Below are positions 32,418 through 43,726 of a stretch of 64,000 nucleotides of DNA, one piece after another. The stretch is from positions 26,679,478-26,743,477 of the forward strand of contig JAGTTD010000015.1 of assembly GCA_018398585.1 (NCBI GenBank), written 5' to 3'. Both the position numbers and the translations under genes were made by a program. The DNA comes from Simmondsia chinensis. Lineage: Eukaryota > Streptophyta > Magnoliopsida > Caryophyllales > Simmondsiaceae. Under the pieces are notes generated by a model. The model did not search any database. It was not told the origin of the DNA and saw only the letters and a program-made list of their open reading frames with translations. The first letter of the stretch is position 1. Every line of letters begins with the position of its first letter.

Positions 32418-33290
32418 ATGTCGTCAACCGGTCACACCGTGATAAAGGCCACCATGACAAACATGAGGGCGGACATAGCAAACATGGGGGCGGACATTAA
32501 GGCCCTAGCCGATGCCGTAGCTCGACTCTGTGCTAACCATGGTGTGAAGTTTGAACTTCCACCACAACCTCAACCGGGGTGTGAGGTTATGGCGGAGATT
32601 AGTTCAAATAGTGATGTTGCTGAGGAGAGACCGAAGGTAGTACCCAAGGTCCTACCGAAGGTCCCACCGAAGGTCATGCCCACGGGATCACCAAAGGTCA
32701 TATCGGAGGCCACACCGAAGGTCTTGCCAAGGGAGATATTGATTGCTTCACTAGAGGTTGTCCAATATGATGTCATGCAAGGTGATGAGAATGGAACCAA
32801 CAACCACGACCAAGCCAAGAAAGTTGGGCTTTTTCCGAGCCCACCACATCCTCTTGAGCTAAACACCCCTCCCATGCCAAACCGTACACTAGGGGCACGG
32901 GATAACAACCAAGGGCAAGGCAAACAAGGCAATGACAACCAAGACCATGGCAACGGTAAACGGGAGAATGACAACCGAACCATGTCCCAAATCCCACAGC
33001 AACCCAGAGCAAAATCCTGTCAAGCTCACTATCTCAAGCCTAAGACCTCTCAAAGAGACATAAAAAAGATCAAGGTCAAAGCGCGAGTATGGGAACGATT
33101 TCCAAGAACCGGGATTGGCACATGGAGATCAACCCGCATGACATCCTTGAGGACAAGGATGTTTTCAAGGGGAAGGATTTGTCACGACCCTAGCCGTGAC
33201 TGTCACGAGCCTACAAACAGAACGGCTATTTTTTATTTCTATTATTTTTTGTATCGGTTATGTAATGCAAAAATTGTAAAAATTACTTAG
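32418..33290 (+). CDS. Gag-like protein of the non-autonomous element
   Basis: I choose the ATG at 32,418 (MSSTGHTVIKATMTNMRADI); the frame is open from 32,265, but the upstream part is poly-Lys from A-runs. Residues 11-45 repeat NMRADIANMGADI, a short heptad-like helix typical of gypsy gag N-termini. A PKV repeat block follows (PKVVPKVLPKVPPKVMP), then a Gln/Asn/Gly-rich low-complexity region (DNNQGQGKQGNDNQDHG). No gag core or zinc knuckle. The frame runs into the LTR. A different frame near 33,120 reads INPHDILEDKDVFKGKD, which looks like the very end of a gypsy pol. So the interior seems to be a gag start fused to a pol end by deletion. Function not established. Confidence 0.55.
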   Translation: MSSTGHTVIKATMTNMRADIANMGADIKALADAVARLCANHGVKFELPPQPQPGCEVMAEISSNSDVAEERPKVVPKVLPKVPPKVMPTGSPKVISEATPKVLPREILIASLEVVQYDVMQGDENGTNNHDQAKKVGLFPSPPHPLELNTPPMPNRTLGARDNNQGQGKQGNDNQDHGNGKRENDNRTMSQIPQQPRAKSCQAHYLKPKTSQRDIKKIKVKARVWERFPRTGIGTWRSTRMTSLRTRMFSRGRICHDPSRDCHEPTNRTAIFYFYYFLYRLCNAKIVKIT

Positions 33291-33756
33291 TTTAAGTTAG
33301 TTTAAATTTTGAATTTGAATTTAGGAGGGAGCCGGTTGGGTGAAAGGAGGCAAAGGGGTTTTGTTTAAATTGTAATGATGCAATTACATTAATTAAAAGG
33401 TGGGCTATGTTTTAGGGTCTAGGGGTGATCTTCCCTCCCAAAACCTCTATAAATATGCTTGTAAGCTTGTAATTTTGGCATCAATGAATCAAGTTCAAAA
33501 TTCAAAATTAATTCTTTCTTTCTCTCTTCCCCCTTCCCTACCGTCACTCCTTTCCTTCCCTAATTCTCCTTCTTCTCAACCTCTAACCTCTTCTCTCCTT
33601 AATTCTCTTCTCTTCCTCTAACTTATCTCTAATTCTCTTCTAAATTCTCTACTCTCTCTCTCCCGGTTCTTTCTCCCAAAAAATTATCCAAGTCACGAGC
33701 TTAGGTTTGTGACAAAGTGGTATCAGATCTCGTCACCAACCTTTGGGTTCGTGACA
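33180..33756 (+). repeat. 3' LTR of the short element
   Basis: 577 bp, matching 31,610-32,262 apart from the shorter CT-rich leader. Confidence 0.88.
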
Positions 33757-33761
33757 CCAAG

Positions 33762-34870
33762 AAAGTAATGTAATCAGACCTCATTCTGCCGCATAGAAAT
33801 CTTGTCTCGGTTTGGTTGTACAAGGCTGAAGTATAAGTCAAACCAAGTTAAGCTAACTCGTTGCTATCGATTCTAGTAAAGGTTAAGCATGTAGGCTTAT
33901 AAGTCTATGTAATTTAATCTCGATACAATTCATAAATCCAAATGTGATTAATTGAGCCAAGTTTGAGCCTAAATAAACGGAATTTGAACTTCATTGTTCC
34001 CAAGCGAGTCTAAACCGAGCTTAAATGTTCCTAAAAAAGGTGAGTTATCTTAGAACTCATGAAGATACGTTCAAATTCACATGAGCCGAAATAGGTGTGT
34101 ATGTGTGTATCAAGCCATTTATATCATAATTGAACAGTTAGATCACTGATTGAGTTTTAAAGATGTTTTACAACAGCGTACTCACTAGGGTACGAGATCG
34201 TTGTAGCTTAGTGGAGTATGCGGTTCTCATATCATCAAGAAATCGATATAAATTTGATTCAATTATTAAAGAGTGATCCGGTTTTGGGTTTTTGTTGGTT
34301 AGTTGAACAATTAATGGAAGAAAGCAGTAAAGTCTATACTAAAGTTGTCAATTCAATTGAGAGTAGTTCAGGGAATGAATTCAGAGTAACTTTACTTGAA
34401 TACTATCATTATATTTTACCATGACAATAATTTAGGAGGCTTAGGCTACAAGCATTAAGCCTAGGTTAACATTTAAATTGGGGCTTAGGGTAATGAACTA
34501 GTCTAAAGGCATAACCTATCTTATCGCCTTATTTGTAGCATAGAGTATCTCGTTAGCACTACTTAGTTCCTCTCTTACTCCTAATTCAATATTAACTTGT
34601 ATAAAAAAATTATGTTCAGGGTTAGGTATAACCTCAACCCTAACCATGCGTGAAAACCTGTTATGTTACGGTTTAGGCTACAAACTTGTTGACAAAATGC
34701 AACGAAGCTGGAAATCTAAACATGGCTACAAGCACATCCAAAGAAAACCAATTAACAGAAAAAAAAAAAAATTCCCAACAAGGGTGCAAAAATAACATAA
34801 CTCAATCATCGTCAAAAATACAATATAAGTATGAGATACGGACAGCTACTCGTCCTTTATCCTTAAACTA
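33762..34870. other. Non-coding stretch
   Basis: 33,800-34,110 is rich in GAGCC/AACCAAG words and may be a decayed hAT-like MITE. A 68-codon frame at 34,218-34,424 has no recognised family. Otherwise nothing. Confidence 0.35.
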
Positions 34871-34879
34871 AAGGTTTAC

Positions 34880-35490
34880 TTATCTATAGTATTTTTACAC
34901 ATCATCAAATCTAATAAGAAAAACAATGAAAAAAATTCAGAAGCGAAGACTCCCTCAATTGTTATCGACGTTGATCCGTGCTTTGATCCCCTAGCACTCC
35001 GACCATCTGCGCTTCGGTGTTTGAGAAGGTTAAGATCTTGTAGCGACTTTGGGAAGGAGCAGAGAAGATGAGACGAGGCAAAGATGATAAAAAAGGACGC
35101 ACCCCTCTTTATATTTATACCCACAACATGACCTAGGGTTCGCTGCGGGTATCTTGCCTCGGTCTTCGTTAGTAGAGGTACTGACGTATACTTTTGACTA
35201 CCAATCGATTGGCTCTTCATGGCGAGTGGTCAATTAGTTCCCAAAACCTTATGAAATCTATTTGGATTACTGAATTACGACCCAATGGATCCTTCTTTTA
35301 CACACGTGGTCAATTTTCTTAGTGTAGTCTTCAAATATGCCTAAATTATGCTCGATTTTGCCACTTTTTAACCCTTGTTTGCTCTAATGCACTCCAAGAC
35401 TAAATGTACCTAGGTTGCAATAAAACACACATGTAATAGCCGAATATGTCATGAAATGAGATATAAAATATACAAAAATAAGACACATCA
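34880..35490 (-). repeat. Possible solo LTR or LTR fragment
   Basis: On the minus strand, TGATGTGTCTTATTTTTG near 35,490 could be an LTR start. AATCGATTGG follows, then GGGTATAAATATAAAGAGG (TATA box) at about 35,110-35,130 and a TCTTCTCTGCTCC leader. A similar order (ACCAATCGAT, CCTCTTTATAATACCC, CCTAGGGC) occurs at 61.05-61.20 kb on the plus strand. Borders not proven. Confidence 0.4.
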
Positions 35491-35594
35491 ATCACCTTCT
35501 TGGAAAACCGGTGAAGATCCCTATTTATTGAAAAATTTATGAAAGCTTGTTTAAAAATATAACTCTCTCTCCAACGGTCAAAAATCCCATGACC

Positions 35595-38165
35595 CACGCG
35601 CCCCCAGTTCCGGCGCATGTAGGCGTGTGACACCCTTTCCCTGGTGCCGGCATTGCAGTTGTGGACTAGCCTTCGGGCCCCCGTTCGTGTCGTGCTACCT
35701 CCATTGACGGCCTTGAGCAAATTGGTGGCGCATTCCTAGCGTGGGTGCTAGAGACCCGTCATCTCCATCAGCCCCGCCATTTGTCTCCTCCAACACATCA
35801 CCACCACCATCCACCTCCACCCTTCATCTCCCCGTCGTCTTCAGTAAATCTCTACCATTCATCTCCCCATAAATCACTACCATATCGGAGACCAATTAGC
35901 CCACCAGACCTTCTCTGCGTCACCCTTCGTCTCCCCTCCGGCTCCACCAAATCCCCATCAGACTACAACCTCTCGTCTCCCCCACGTCTGTTTGTAAAAT
36001 ACTTCACCAGATCTCCCCTTCGCCATCCTGTCATCTCCCCTTCGTACCCCAAAATTCCCTCTAGATCCGTTACTCGGCGTCCACCTCACCACCGCATCGC
36101 CACTTACCGACACCTGACGGGAGGACAAATGTCTACTACTGTTGAGGCGATGTCCATCTTCGTTGATGGCTTACCTGAAAACACGACAAACTCTTGGCTT
36201 AAAGACATTTTTCGAGGATTCAAGTCAATCTACGATGCTTTTGTCCCTGCAAAGAAAAGGTTGGGGTCTAGATGTTCTTATGGCTTTGTTTGGCTTCATG
36301 ATCCGTGTGAAGCTGGAAGGGAAATTTCATCCATGAACGGACGCTGGGTGGTGGGTGTTAAATTGAGGTTGAATGGGCTAACCCTGTCAGAAGATCAACT
36401 GAATCATCCTTTCGGAATGAACGTAGATCGAGGGATCTCCAGCCTTCCAAAGCTACTGAGGGTAACTAAGATCAGGGTGATGCTCTTCCTTTTCAGACTG
36501 GGGGGGTCTACGACTTCTAACATTCCGAGGATTGTGGTATCTAATGCCAACAAGAGTGTGGAGGCTTGGCTCAATCAATCTATAATTGCGCACTCGTCTG
36601 ATGAGGTTAATCTGGATGATACCCTCACCTTTATCACAGAGAATGACCTGCACGGTTTAGCCCCTAGAAGGTTAAGCACCACTACCTTTATCCTGGTTTA
36701 TGACACTGTTGGGACTTTGGAGTCTTACCTCGGCCTAGGTCAAGAGATTTTACTTCAAAAATTTAGGGAAGTATATAAGTACTCCGGCGAGACACTTGGC
36801 TCTCTTAACAGAAGAGTATGGATCAAGGTATTTGGATTGCCTGTTCAATGATGGACTAAGGACTGCTTTACCGATCTTACTAAAATATGGGGGAAGTTCG
36901 TCAAGGTGGACTCAAGGATGTCTGCTATGAGATGTATTGATATTGCCAGAATCCTCATTGACACCTGCTCCCCAACATTTATTTATCAGATGGTCCAAGT
37001 TCAGCTTAACAGGGGCTCCCGCTTGATCCTTGTCAAGGAGGGTTGTCTAGAGATAATTCCAAATTAATCACCCAGAGTTGTTGCTCTTGCGGCCTTAGCC
37101 AGACTAGCAAGGGTACAGGCCTCGTTTTCAACGCCTCCACTTCTAGACAGTTAGTGCACCACCTTAGCATGGCATAACACACCGATTCAACCTTCTCCAG
37201 CACAGATGACGGCTGTCTTGGGTGTTTGTGAGGACTCTCAAAGTCACTTTACAAGGTCAGTGAATGAAGGAGTGAACGTCGTAGAACTGATGCTGGGTCA
37301 GCTTGCGATTCATATTAACGGTCAGTTTGTCGGGAGGTGGGTACTGGAATGCTGTCGGCCACATGCTTCTCTTCTTCATCCATTTCCCCGGCCTGTTGCT
37401 CAAGTACCTCTTCAGGAAGTTGGAGAAAACCAACATTTTCTTCCTCTTCTCCCGTGGGTTTAGATTGATAAAGCCGAATTAGTATAGCCTCATGCTCAGA
37501 TTTCGCATCATGAAAACGAAGCTTAGGACATCACTAGTGATAATGATTCATGGTCCTCTAGGCCTGAGTTTCCACTAGGTTTCGAGCCCCTTGCCCTGAA
37601 TAGGGTGGAGCCATTTATGAAGGGACCTAGCATAGTTCGGAAGAGGAAAGGAAAAGGTTTGACGACAAAAAGGGAAAGGAGAGCTTTGAAGCCCAAGAAG
37701 AAAGAGAAGGAGTTGCGGGAGCTTCAAGAATTCTTGAAGGATTTGTCGCCCAGAAATAGCTCCAAGAAATCGCCTAAGGCCTCAAGCAAGTAGGAAAAGG
37801 GGAATTTGGTCAAACGGGGTGGTAGCGCTCAAGAGACCGAAAAGATCCTTCAAGCTAAGAGAATAATTGAGATGGGGAGAAGGCTAGGTCTGAACTCTGA
37901 TGGTTTTGATCCGCTTACGATGAACGCTATACTTGATAGAAGGGTGACCTGACTGCCCTTTTATCCTCTTTGGGTTGCCCTGATCCTGAGTTATTGATGG
38001 TGGTTTTTTGAGCATCTTCCTGTTTTTCCTGTTTTGTTCGTAGCTCTGTTTGTTTTGATTGTGTATTTTTGAGCCCCGTTATTTAACAGGTTTTCTAAAG
38101 GCTCGCTTGCTCGAGCGCCTGATTTGTACCACGACCAGACTGCTAAATTTTCTTTCTTTTTTAAT
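35595..38165 (+). mobile_element. L1-type LINE derivative with ORF1 and 3' UTR but no ORF2
   Basis: A CCATCTCC/CTCCCC-rich leader precedes ORF1 (36,129-37,952). ORF1 is followed at once by a T-rich 3' region (TTCCTGTTTTTCCTGTTTTG) that ends in TTAATTAAAAAGC. The endonuclease/RT ORF2 expected between them is absent. I did not find a target duplication. Confidence 0.55.
36129..37952 (+). pseudogene. L1-type ORF1 protein with RRM domain
   Basis: I place the start at MSTTVEAMSIFVDGLPENTT (36,129); the frame is open upstream to 35,745 but that part is CCATCT-rich. An RRM follows, with RNP2-like IFVDGLP at about residues 10-16 and RNP1-like SYGFVWLH at about 50-57. A nucleic-acid-binding ORF1 core comes next (VWIKVFGLP near residue 231). 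After a TGA at about 36,849 it continues WTKDCFTDLTKIWGKFVKVD and CIDIARILIDT, a pattern common in plant L1 ORF1 proteins. The C-terminus is Lys-rich (37,600-37,800), with a TAG near 37,790, and ends RIIEMGRRLGLNSDGFDP...RRVT. ORF1 proteins bind the LINE RNA. Broken by at least two stops. Confidence 0.72.
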
Positions 38166-38366
38166 TAAAAAGCTTGTTTATAGATTTAAACAACATAGCC
38201 CATTACCAACCTAACATAAAATCCTTATACAACTAATTTATGGGCTTGGAACGAGTTTGAATTAAACCTTAAATGGATCGAAATTGTTTTAGATTCAACC
38301 CATCTAAACCTAAAATATGCACACCCCCAGACAGATTGTTGCTCATTTTAATTTCAACATAGCCTC

Positions 38367-38622
38367 AGGGTTCATTTACCAGGCACTAAGGCACCGGATC
38401 CTATTAGAACTCTGAAGTTAAGCGTGCTTGGGCGAGAGTAGTACCAGGATAAGTGACCTCCTGGGAAGTCCTCGTGTTGCCAATCCTATGAAGTTGGGGT
38501 TCCTCGGAAACAACCTCTTGGCAGGGTTACATCCTGAAGGAGTAAATCTACGTACATCCACCTCTCCCAGACCCCGCTTATGCTGGAACCCTTGAATCAC
38601 TGAGTCTGTTGTTATCGTTATT
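38367..38622 (+). mobile_element. 5S-rRNA-derived SINE, copy C
   Basis: Positions 38,367-38,486 align with nearly the whole plant 5S rRNA: AGGCACTAAGGCACCGGATC, GAAGTTAAGCGTGCTTGGGC, GAGAGTAGTACCAGGATAAG, GTGACCTCCTGGGAAGTCC. The internal Pol III control regions are largely preserved. From 38,490 the sequence is the RTE-like tail (TTCCTCGGAAACAACCTCTT, CTCCCAGACCCCGCTTATGC), ending in TTGTTATCGTTATTGG. This is the best preserved of the copies. The borders are approximate. Confidence 0.85.
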
Positions 38623-38717
38623 GGTGTAAACTTTATATCTTCTCAACCCACTCTATTTTTAGTGTTATTTTTGTTAAGGTTCACTATATTTTATTTATTA
38701 TATTAATTTAGTCATCA

Positions 38718-38750
38718 TTAAGGTTAAGGTTAAGGTTAAGGTTAAGTTAA
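38718..38750 (+). repeat. Short TTAAGG tandem repeat
   Basis: About five copies of TTAAGG. Unlike the plant telomere repeat TTTAGGG, so a local microsatellite is the simpler view. Confidence 0.75.
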
Positions 38751-38806
38751 TTGTCAATGGTTGGATCACAAGTAGGCTTAAATTAGGTAAATGAGAGGTG
38801 ACATTA

Positions 38807-38874
38807 TGCCGGAGTTTGACCTCTGCATGTAGAAAGAAGGAGAAGGAAGCTGCAGATGAGCCTTGTGTGTGTGT

Positions 38875-38929
<55 letters not shown>

Positions 38930-39139
38930 GAGGATTCAAGAATGAGAAAGAATGTATTTGTTTTTTATTTTTTGGATACTGCAACAATACAATACTGTAC
39001 TACTTACACCAACCAAGATACCATCTAACTAATTCTTAACCAATCTATTACAAGTATAACAACCCTCCAACCATATTACTAAGTACAACAATGTCTAAAC
39101 TTCACTTAATTTGTACAACCAATAGTTCAATACATGACA
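38807..39139 (-). repeat. 3' LTR of the gypsy element
   Basis: 333 bp, with a (GT)n-G40 tract at 38,865-38,928. Otherwise close to 43,727-44,017. Confidence 0.88.
38865..38928. repeat. (GT)n then G40 tract inside the LTR
   Basis: About 12 GT units followed by 40 G. The 5' LTR has 23 G and no GT expansion (43,787-43,809). Confidence 0.92.
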
Positions 39140-39171
39140 TTATCCCCTACTTAAGAAGTGAAACCTTGTCC

Positions 39172-42100
39172 TCAAGGTTGATTAACAAAGTCAGGGAATT
39201 GAGTGGCTAAAGCAATGTAATCCTCCCATGTAGCCTGGCTTTCATCCATGTTCTGCCACTTGATCAACCACTGAGTAGCTGGAATGTTCTGACGTTTCAC
39301 CATCCTTCTGGCAAGGATCTTTTCTAGTGTAATTTTTAGCTCACCTTGATTCGTTTTACTGGGAAGATGAGGTGTAACCAGGACCTGAGTACCTATCTTC
39401 TTTTTAAGCTGTGATACATGGAAAATAGGGTGAATCAAGCACCCTTCAGAAGCTGCAATCTGTAAGCCAAGCTGCCAATCTTCTCTAGGACAAGGAAAGG
39501 CCCATAGTACTTTGAAGAAAGCTTGAGATTCCTTCTGATAGCTGCAGTGGCCTATCTATGGGGCTATTACTTCAAATAAACCCATTCACCAGGATGGAGA
39601 GTCCTTTTCGATCTGTTCTAATCAGCAAAGTACTTCATTCTGGACTGGTGCCTGAGCTGTTATAATGTTGACTGCCTTTCAGATAGCCAGTCACTAACTT
39701 GAGTTGGTGCAGCTAAGGAACTGGGTGCTACCTCCATATGAAGCTGTGGAGGCTCATACCCATACAATGCTTGAAATGGGGTAAGCTTAAGCCAGCTATG
39801 ATAATTTATGTTATACCAGAGTTCAACCAGTGATAGCCATTTGCTCCAACGCTTGGGTTTATCCAAGTAAAAGTATCTGAGGAAGGTTTCCAAACACGAG
39901 TTCACCCTTTCAGATTGACCATTTGATTGGGGATGATAGGATGAACTCATATGCAATGAACTTGCCAAAAGCTTAAAAATTTCTTTCCAAAATTAGCTAA
40001 GGAAGACTTTGTCTCGATCAGAAACCATGCTTTCAGGCAATCCTTGGAGTTTATGCAAATGATCCATGTATAGCCTGGCTACATTGCTAGCTAAATATGG
40101 GTGTGATAAGGAAATGAAGTGTGAATACTTAGCCTGTCTACCACTACAAGAATGATATCATGGCATTTAGAGAGGGGTAAGCCTCTATAAAATCCATGGA
40201 CACATGGTCCAACACTACCTTGGAACCTTTAAGGGTTGTAATAGCGCAGGATAAGGAACATGCTCTAATTTATTGCGCTGGCAAATATCACATTTTGCTA
40301 CAACTTTGTGAATGTTAGCCTTCAATTGAGGCCAAATGAAGAGCTTCATGAGCCTTTGGTATGTGGCATGTAAGATATAATGCCTACCGCGCCCCTCCCC
40401 AGGTGAAGAGTGGATGGTGGCAATCAGCTACTGTATCAGATTTTGACTCTGCCCAATGTAGAGTATGCCTTAGAACCTCAAAATTCCACTCTTGATAGTA
40501 TAGTCTGGATGGCTATCAGGGGCAACCAAGAGTTCAGCAATGAGTTTTGTACATAAGTCATCACTATCATAGCTTTTAAGGACTTCATCCATCTAGGCGG
40601 GATGGATGACTGCAGTGGTAATGGCATAACATGAGTCTTCAAATCTCCTAGAAAGGGCATCAGCTGCCTTGCTCTCTTTCCCTCTTCTGTATAAGATAGT
40701 GTAGTCCAAGCCCAAAAGCTTATACATACCCTTCCTTTGTATACTTGTAGTAATTCTTTGTTCTAACAAATATTTAAGAGCTTGATTATCAGTTTGTATT
40801 ATAAAAGTACCAACTTCCAAGTAGTATCTTCACTTGGACACAGCCAATAAAATGGCTAGAAACTCCTTCTCATATGTTGATAACCCCATATTTTTGGGTC
40901 CAAAATCCTTGCTAAGGAAAGCAACGGATCTTCATTGTTGGACAAGAACTGCTCCCATCCCTCTTTCACTCGCATCAGTCTCTAAGGTGAAAGGAAGGGA
41001 GAAATCAGGCAGTGCCAACACTTGGGCACTAGCCAAGGCTGATTTAAGCTGTTGGAAAGCCTTGTGGGCATCCTCAGTCCAATCAAACCCATCTTTCTTA
41101 AGTTAATCTGTTAGGGGCTTGGCAATGGCACCATAATTCCTCACAAATTTTCTATAGTATCCAGTGAGCCCCAAAAAGGACCTCAATTCCTTGATATTTT
41201 TGGGCTCTGGCCAAGAAGTCATTGCCTAGACTTTAGCTGGGTCAGTGGCCACTCCAATGGGAGATATAATATGCCCCAAGTATTCCACTTGATCTCTAGC
41301 AAAGCTACACTTAGACCTCTTTACAAACAACTTGTTTTTTCTGAGCTTATGAAGAACAGAATCTAGGTGTTCAGTATGACACTCAAGGGATGAACTACAA
41401 ATTAGAATATCATCAAAGAATACCATGACAAACTTTCTTAGAAAAGGGGAAAATACTTCATTCATTAAGGCCTAGAACGTTGCAGGGGCATTTGTGAGCC
41501 TAAAGGGAATAACCCTAAACTCATAATGGCCATGATGTATCCTAAAAGCTGTCTTGAAAATGTCAGATTCATGAACTCTGACTTGAAAGTACCCAGCCCT
41601 AAGGTCTAGTTTAGAGAAGATAGAAGCACCCCTAAGTACATATAGGAGGTCATCTATGTGGGGAATTGGAAATTTTTTCTTGATGGTACTATCATTTAAC
41701 TGCTTGTAGCCTACACAGAATCTCATGGTCCCATCCTTCTTTTTAACCAACAATACAGGAGAAGCAAATGGGGAACAACTAGGACAAATAATGGAGGCTT
41801 TAAGCATTTCCTTAACCTGTCTTTCAATCACATTTTTCTGTAATATGGGTATCTATAGGGCCTGATACTCATTGGCTTATCATCAGGCTTCAAAGTCATG
41901 CGGTGATCATGAGTTCTGGAAGGGGGAAGAGCCTTAGGCTCTTGGAACACATCATCATATGACTCAAGTAAATGCAGCACAGAAGGGGGTAAAGAAGATT
42001 CATATACCTAAGCAGTCTCTTGCCCTTGAAGCAGTAATAAAGTGGCTACAAAGTATTCTTCCTTCTTGTGACATAAACTCTGCAACTTTTAGCCAATGAG

Positions 42101-43641
42101 CAGCTTCAGGGACCCAACTTTCCTGGTTCCAGTCAGCTCCACACTCTTCCCTTCCATGCTGAAACTGATCTTGAGCTAGTTGAAGTCCAATGACACAGGA
42201 CTATGCTGTTTCAGCCAATCTACCCCCAATAGCATATCGCAGCCCCAATTTTCATAAGTCTAATGTGGTATGTGAAAGCATTTCCCTGCATTTGCCAGCT
42301 TGCTAAGCACATCTTCCTGCTCAACATTGTTTGACCATTTGCCATAGTGATTCCTAGTGGCGTAGTGTCCTCCAAGGTAAATCCAGCCTCTCTGGCTAAT
42401 CCAGGATCGAGAAAGCTGTGGGTACTCCCATTGTCTATCAACAATGATGGATCTCTTGTGTAAATGGCCCAGGATTTTGATAGTGCTAGAATTGCACTGC
42501 CTGTCAAAGCGTGAACATAAACCTCTTCAGCCATCTCATCACAGGTATAAATGACTGGGTCCTCCTCTACATTAGTAACTGAAGTAATTTCAGTGTTAGG
42601 TCCTGGATCCAAAAGTTCAGCTGCCTTTAAACTGCGAATGTTTCTTGTTGCATTTGTAACAGAGTCCAGGATTTCGTGAGGGCTAGTATCTAGTCCATCC
42701 CTAGGTGTTTCTAGAATTATTGGGTGTGGCTAGTGGAAAATTGGAGTTATTGGTATTTGTGGGACTGGAATTAGGTTTCAGTAAGGCCTTAGCTCTTAGC
42801 AATGTGGCCTCCAAGGACTTGGATAGCAGCTTGGCTTTGGCGAATGCCTCTGACAATGACTTGGGACTCAGGGCCTTCACCAGAGGTTGGATCTCCTCAT
42901 CTAACCCCAAAATGTATGAAGACAAGAAATACCCTTCGCTGAATGAGCCATCTGTGGCGAGAAGGTGCAATCTCAGCTCCTCAAACTGCTCTTGGTACTC
43001 ATAAATTGACCTCGTGTGCTTGAGTTTGTTGAACTGGCTCACCACATCTGTTTCACTGTTATCCTCAAATATGTCATACAATTCCTCACAGAATTCATCC
43101 CAACTAAGCCTTCCCTTGTTAGCAATTATGCCTCGCACCCAAAAGTTTGTTTTTTCATCCAAATATACTCCAACTATCCCCAATTTGTCAACCTCAGCTA
43201 CTTGGTAAAAGGAGAAATACCTCTGACACTTCCTAGACCAGCTCTTAGGGTTAGTTCCAAAAACATTTGGGAGGTCAATCTTGGGTTTGGGTAAGGATGT
43301 TTTACCCCGCAAGGTGCCTCTGACTAATTTGCATCACAGTGTTTTGGAAAAGCCCCCAAGATTGGAGGTTTACCAACGTTGGTTTGTCCAGTGCGAACCT
43401 TAGATTCATGCAACCAAACCCCAGCCTTATGTTCCCTTACTGAATGAGCTGCTAGTGAAGAGTTTGCAACCAGTTGTTGCATTAGGGCAAGCATCTGTGT
43501 ACTGTTTTGCAGGATCTGTGAGCAATTTTGCTGCATGACCTCAAGGAGTTGATTATGGCGAACCTCTAGAAGTTGCTGCATCTCTACCAACTTTTGAGTC
43601 AAGCCTTGCATCTGACCTTCGAGTTCTACCATTGTTGGCAT
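39172..43641 (-). pseudogene. Gypsy gag-pol remnant
   Basis: From the right: an N-terminal coiled-coil-like, Gln-rich segment (43,324-43,641, EGQMQGLTQKLVEMQQLLEV), then the retrotransposon gag core (42,701-43,312, WDEFCEELYDIFEDN). Protease at 42,220-42,612 reads IDNGSTHSFLD, with Asn where Ser/Thr normally follows the catalytic Asp. RT at 41,226-41,831 has [12 protein letters not shown] and the active site FFDDILI. RNase H at 40,593-41,100 (TDNQALKYLLEQR). The integrase H2C2 and core are seen to 39,660 (SYHPQSNGQSERVN). A chromodomain-type C-terminus is at 39,172-39,438 (WLIKWQNMDESQATWEDY). At least ten stops or frame breaks. A host-like chromodomain would steer integration to certain chromatin. 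Confidence 0.9.
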
Positions 43642-43712
43642 CCTCTTGCCTCTAGCCAGTGTAAATCAACAGTTGGGTGCAAAAAATTCGATTTCTTAGC
43701 TCCAGATCTAGA

Positions 43713-43724
43713 GCTCTGATACCA
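43713..43724 (-). other. Primer-binding site (tRNA-iMet type)
   Basis: TGGTATCAGAGC on the minus strand, two bases from the 5' LTR. Confidence 0.85.
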
Positions 43725-43726
43725 AA

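Larger units (their letters stand above)
31610..33756 (+). mobile_element. Short non-autonomous LTR retrotransposon with gag-like ORF
   Basis: LTRs at 31,610-32,262 and 33,180-33,756 start TGTCACGACCCTAGCCGTGA and end TTCGTGA(C/T)A. A primer-binding site, TGGTATCAGAGCC, follows at 32,266, and a polypurine tract, AAGGGGAAGGATT, precedes the 3' LTR. Flanks CCATG and CCAAG are a 4/5 target duplication. The interior is only about 0.9 kb and lacks protease, RT and integrase, so the element depends on others. Confidence 0.88.

Noticed and set aside
38367..38486. A genuine 5S rRNA gene
   Set aside because: Several substitutions, no T-run terminator after the 5S part, and direct continuation into the RTE-like tail, as in the other copies, point to a SINE.
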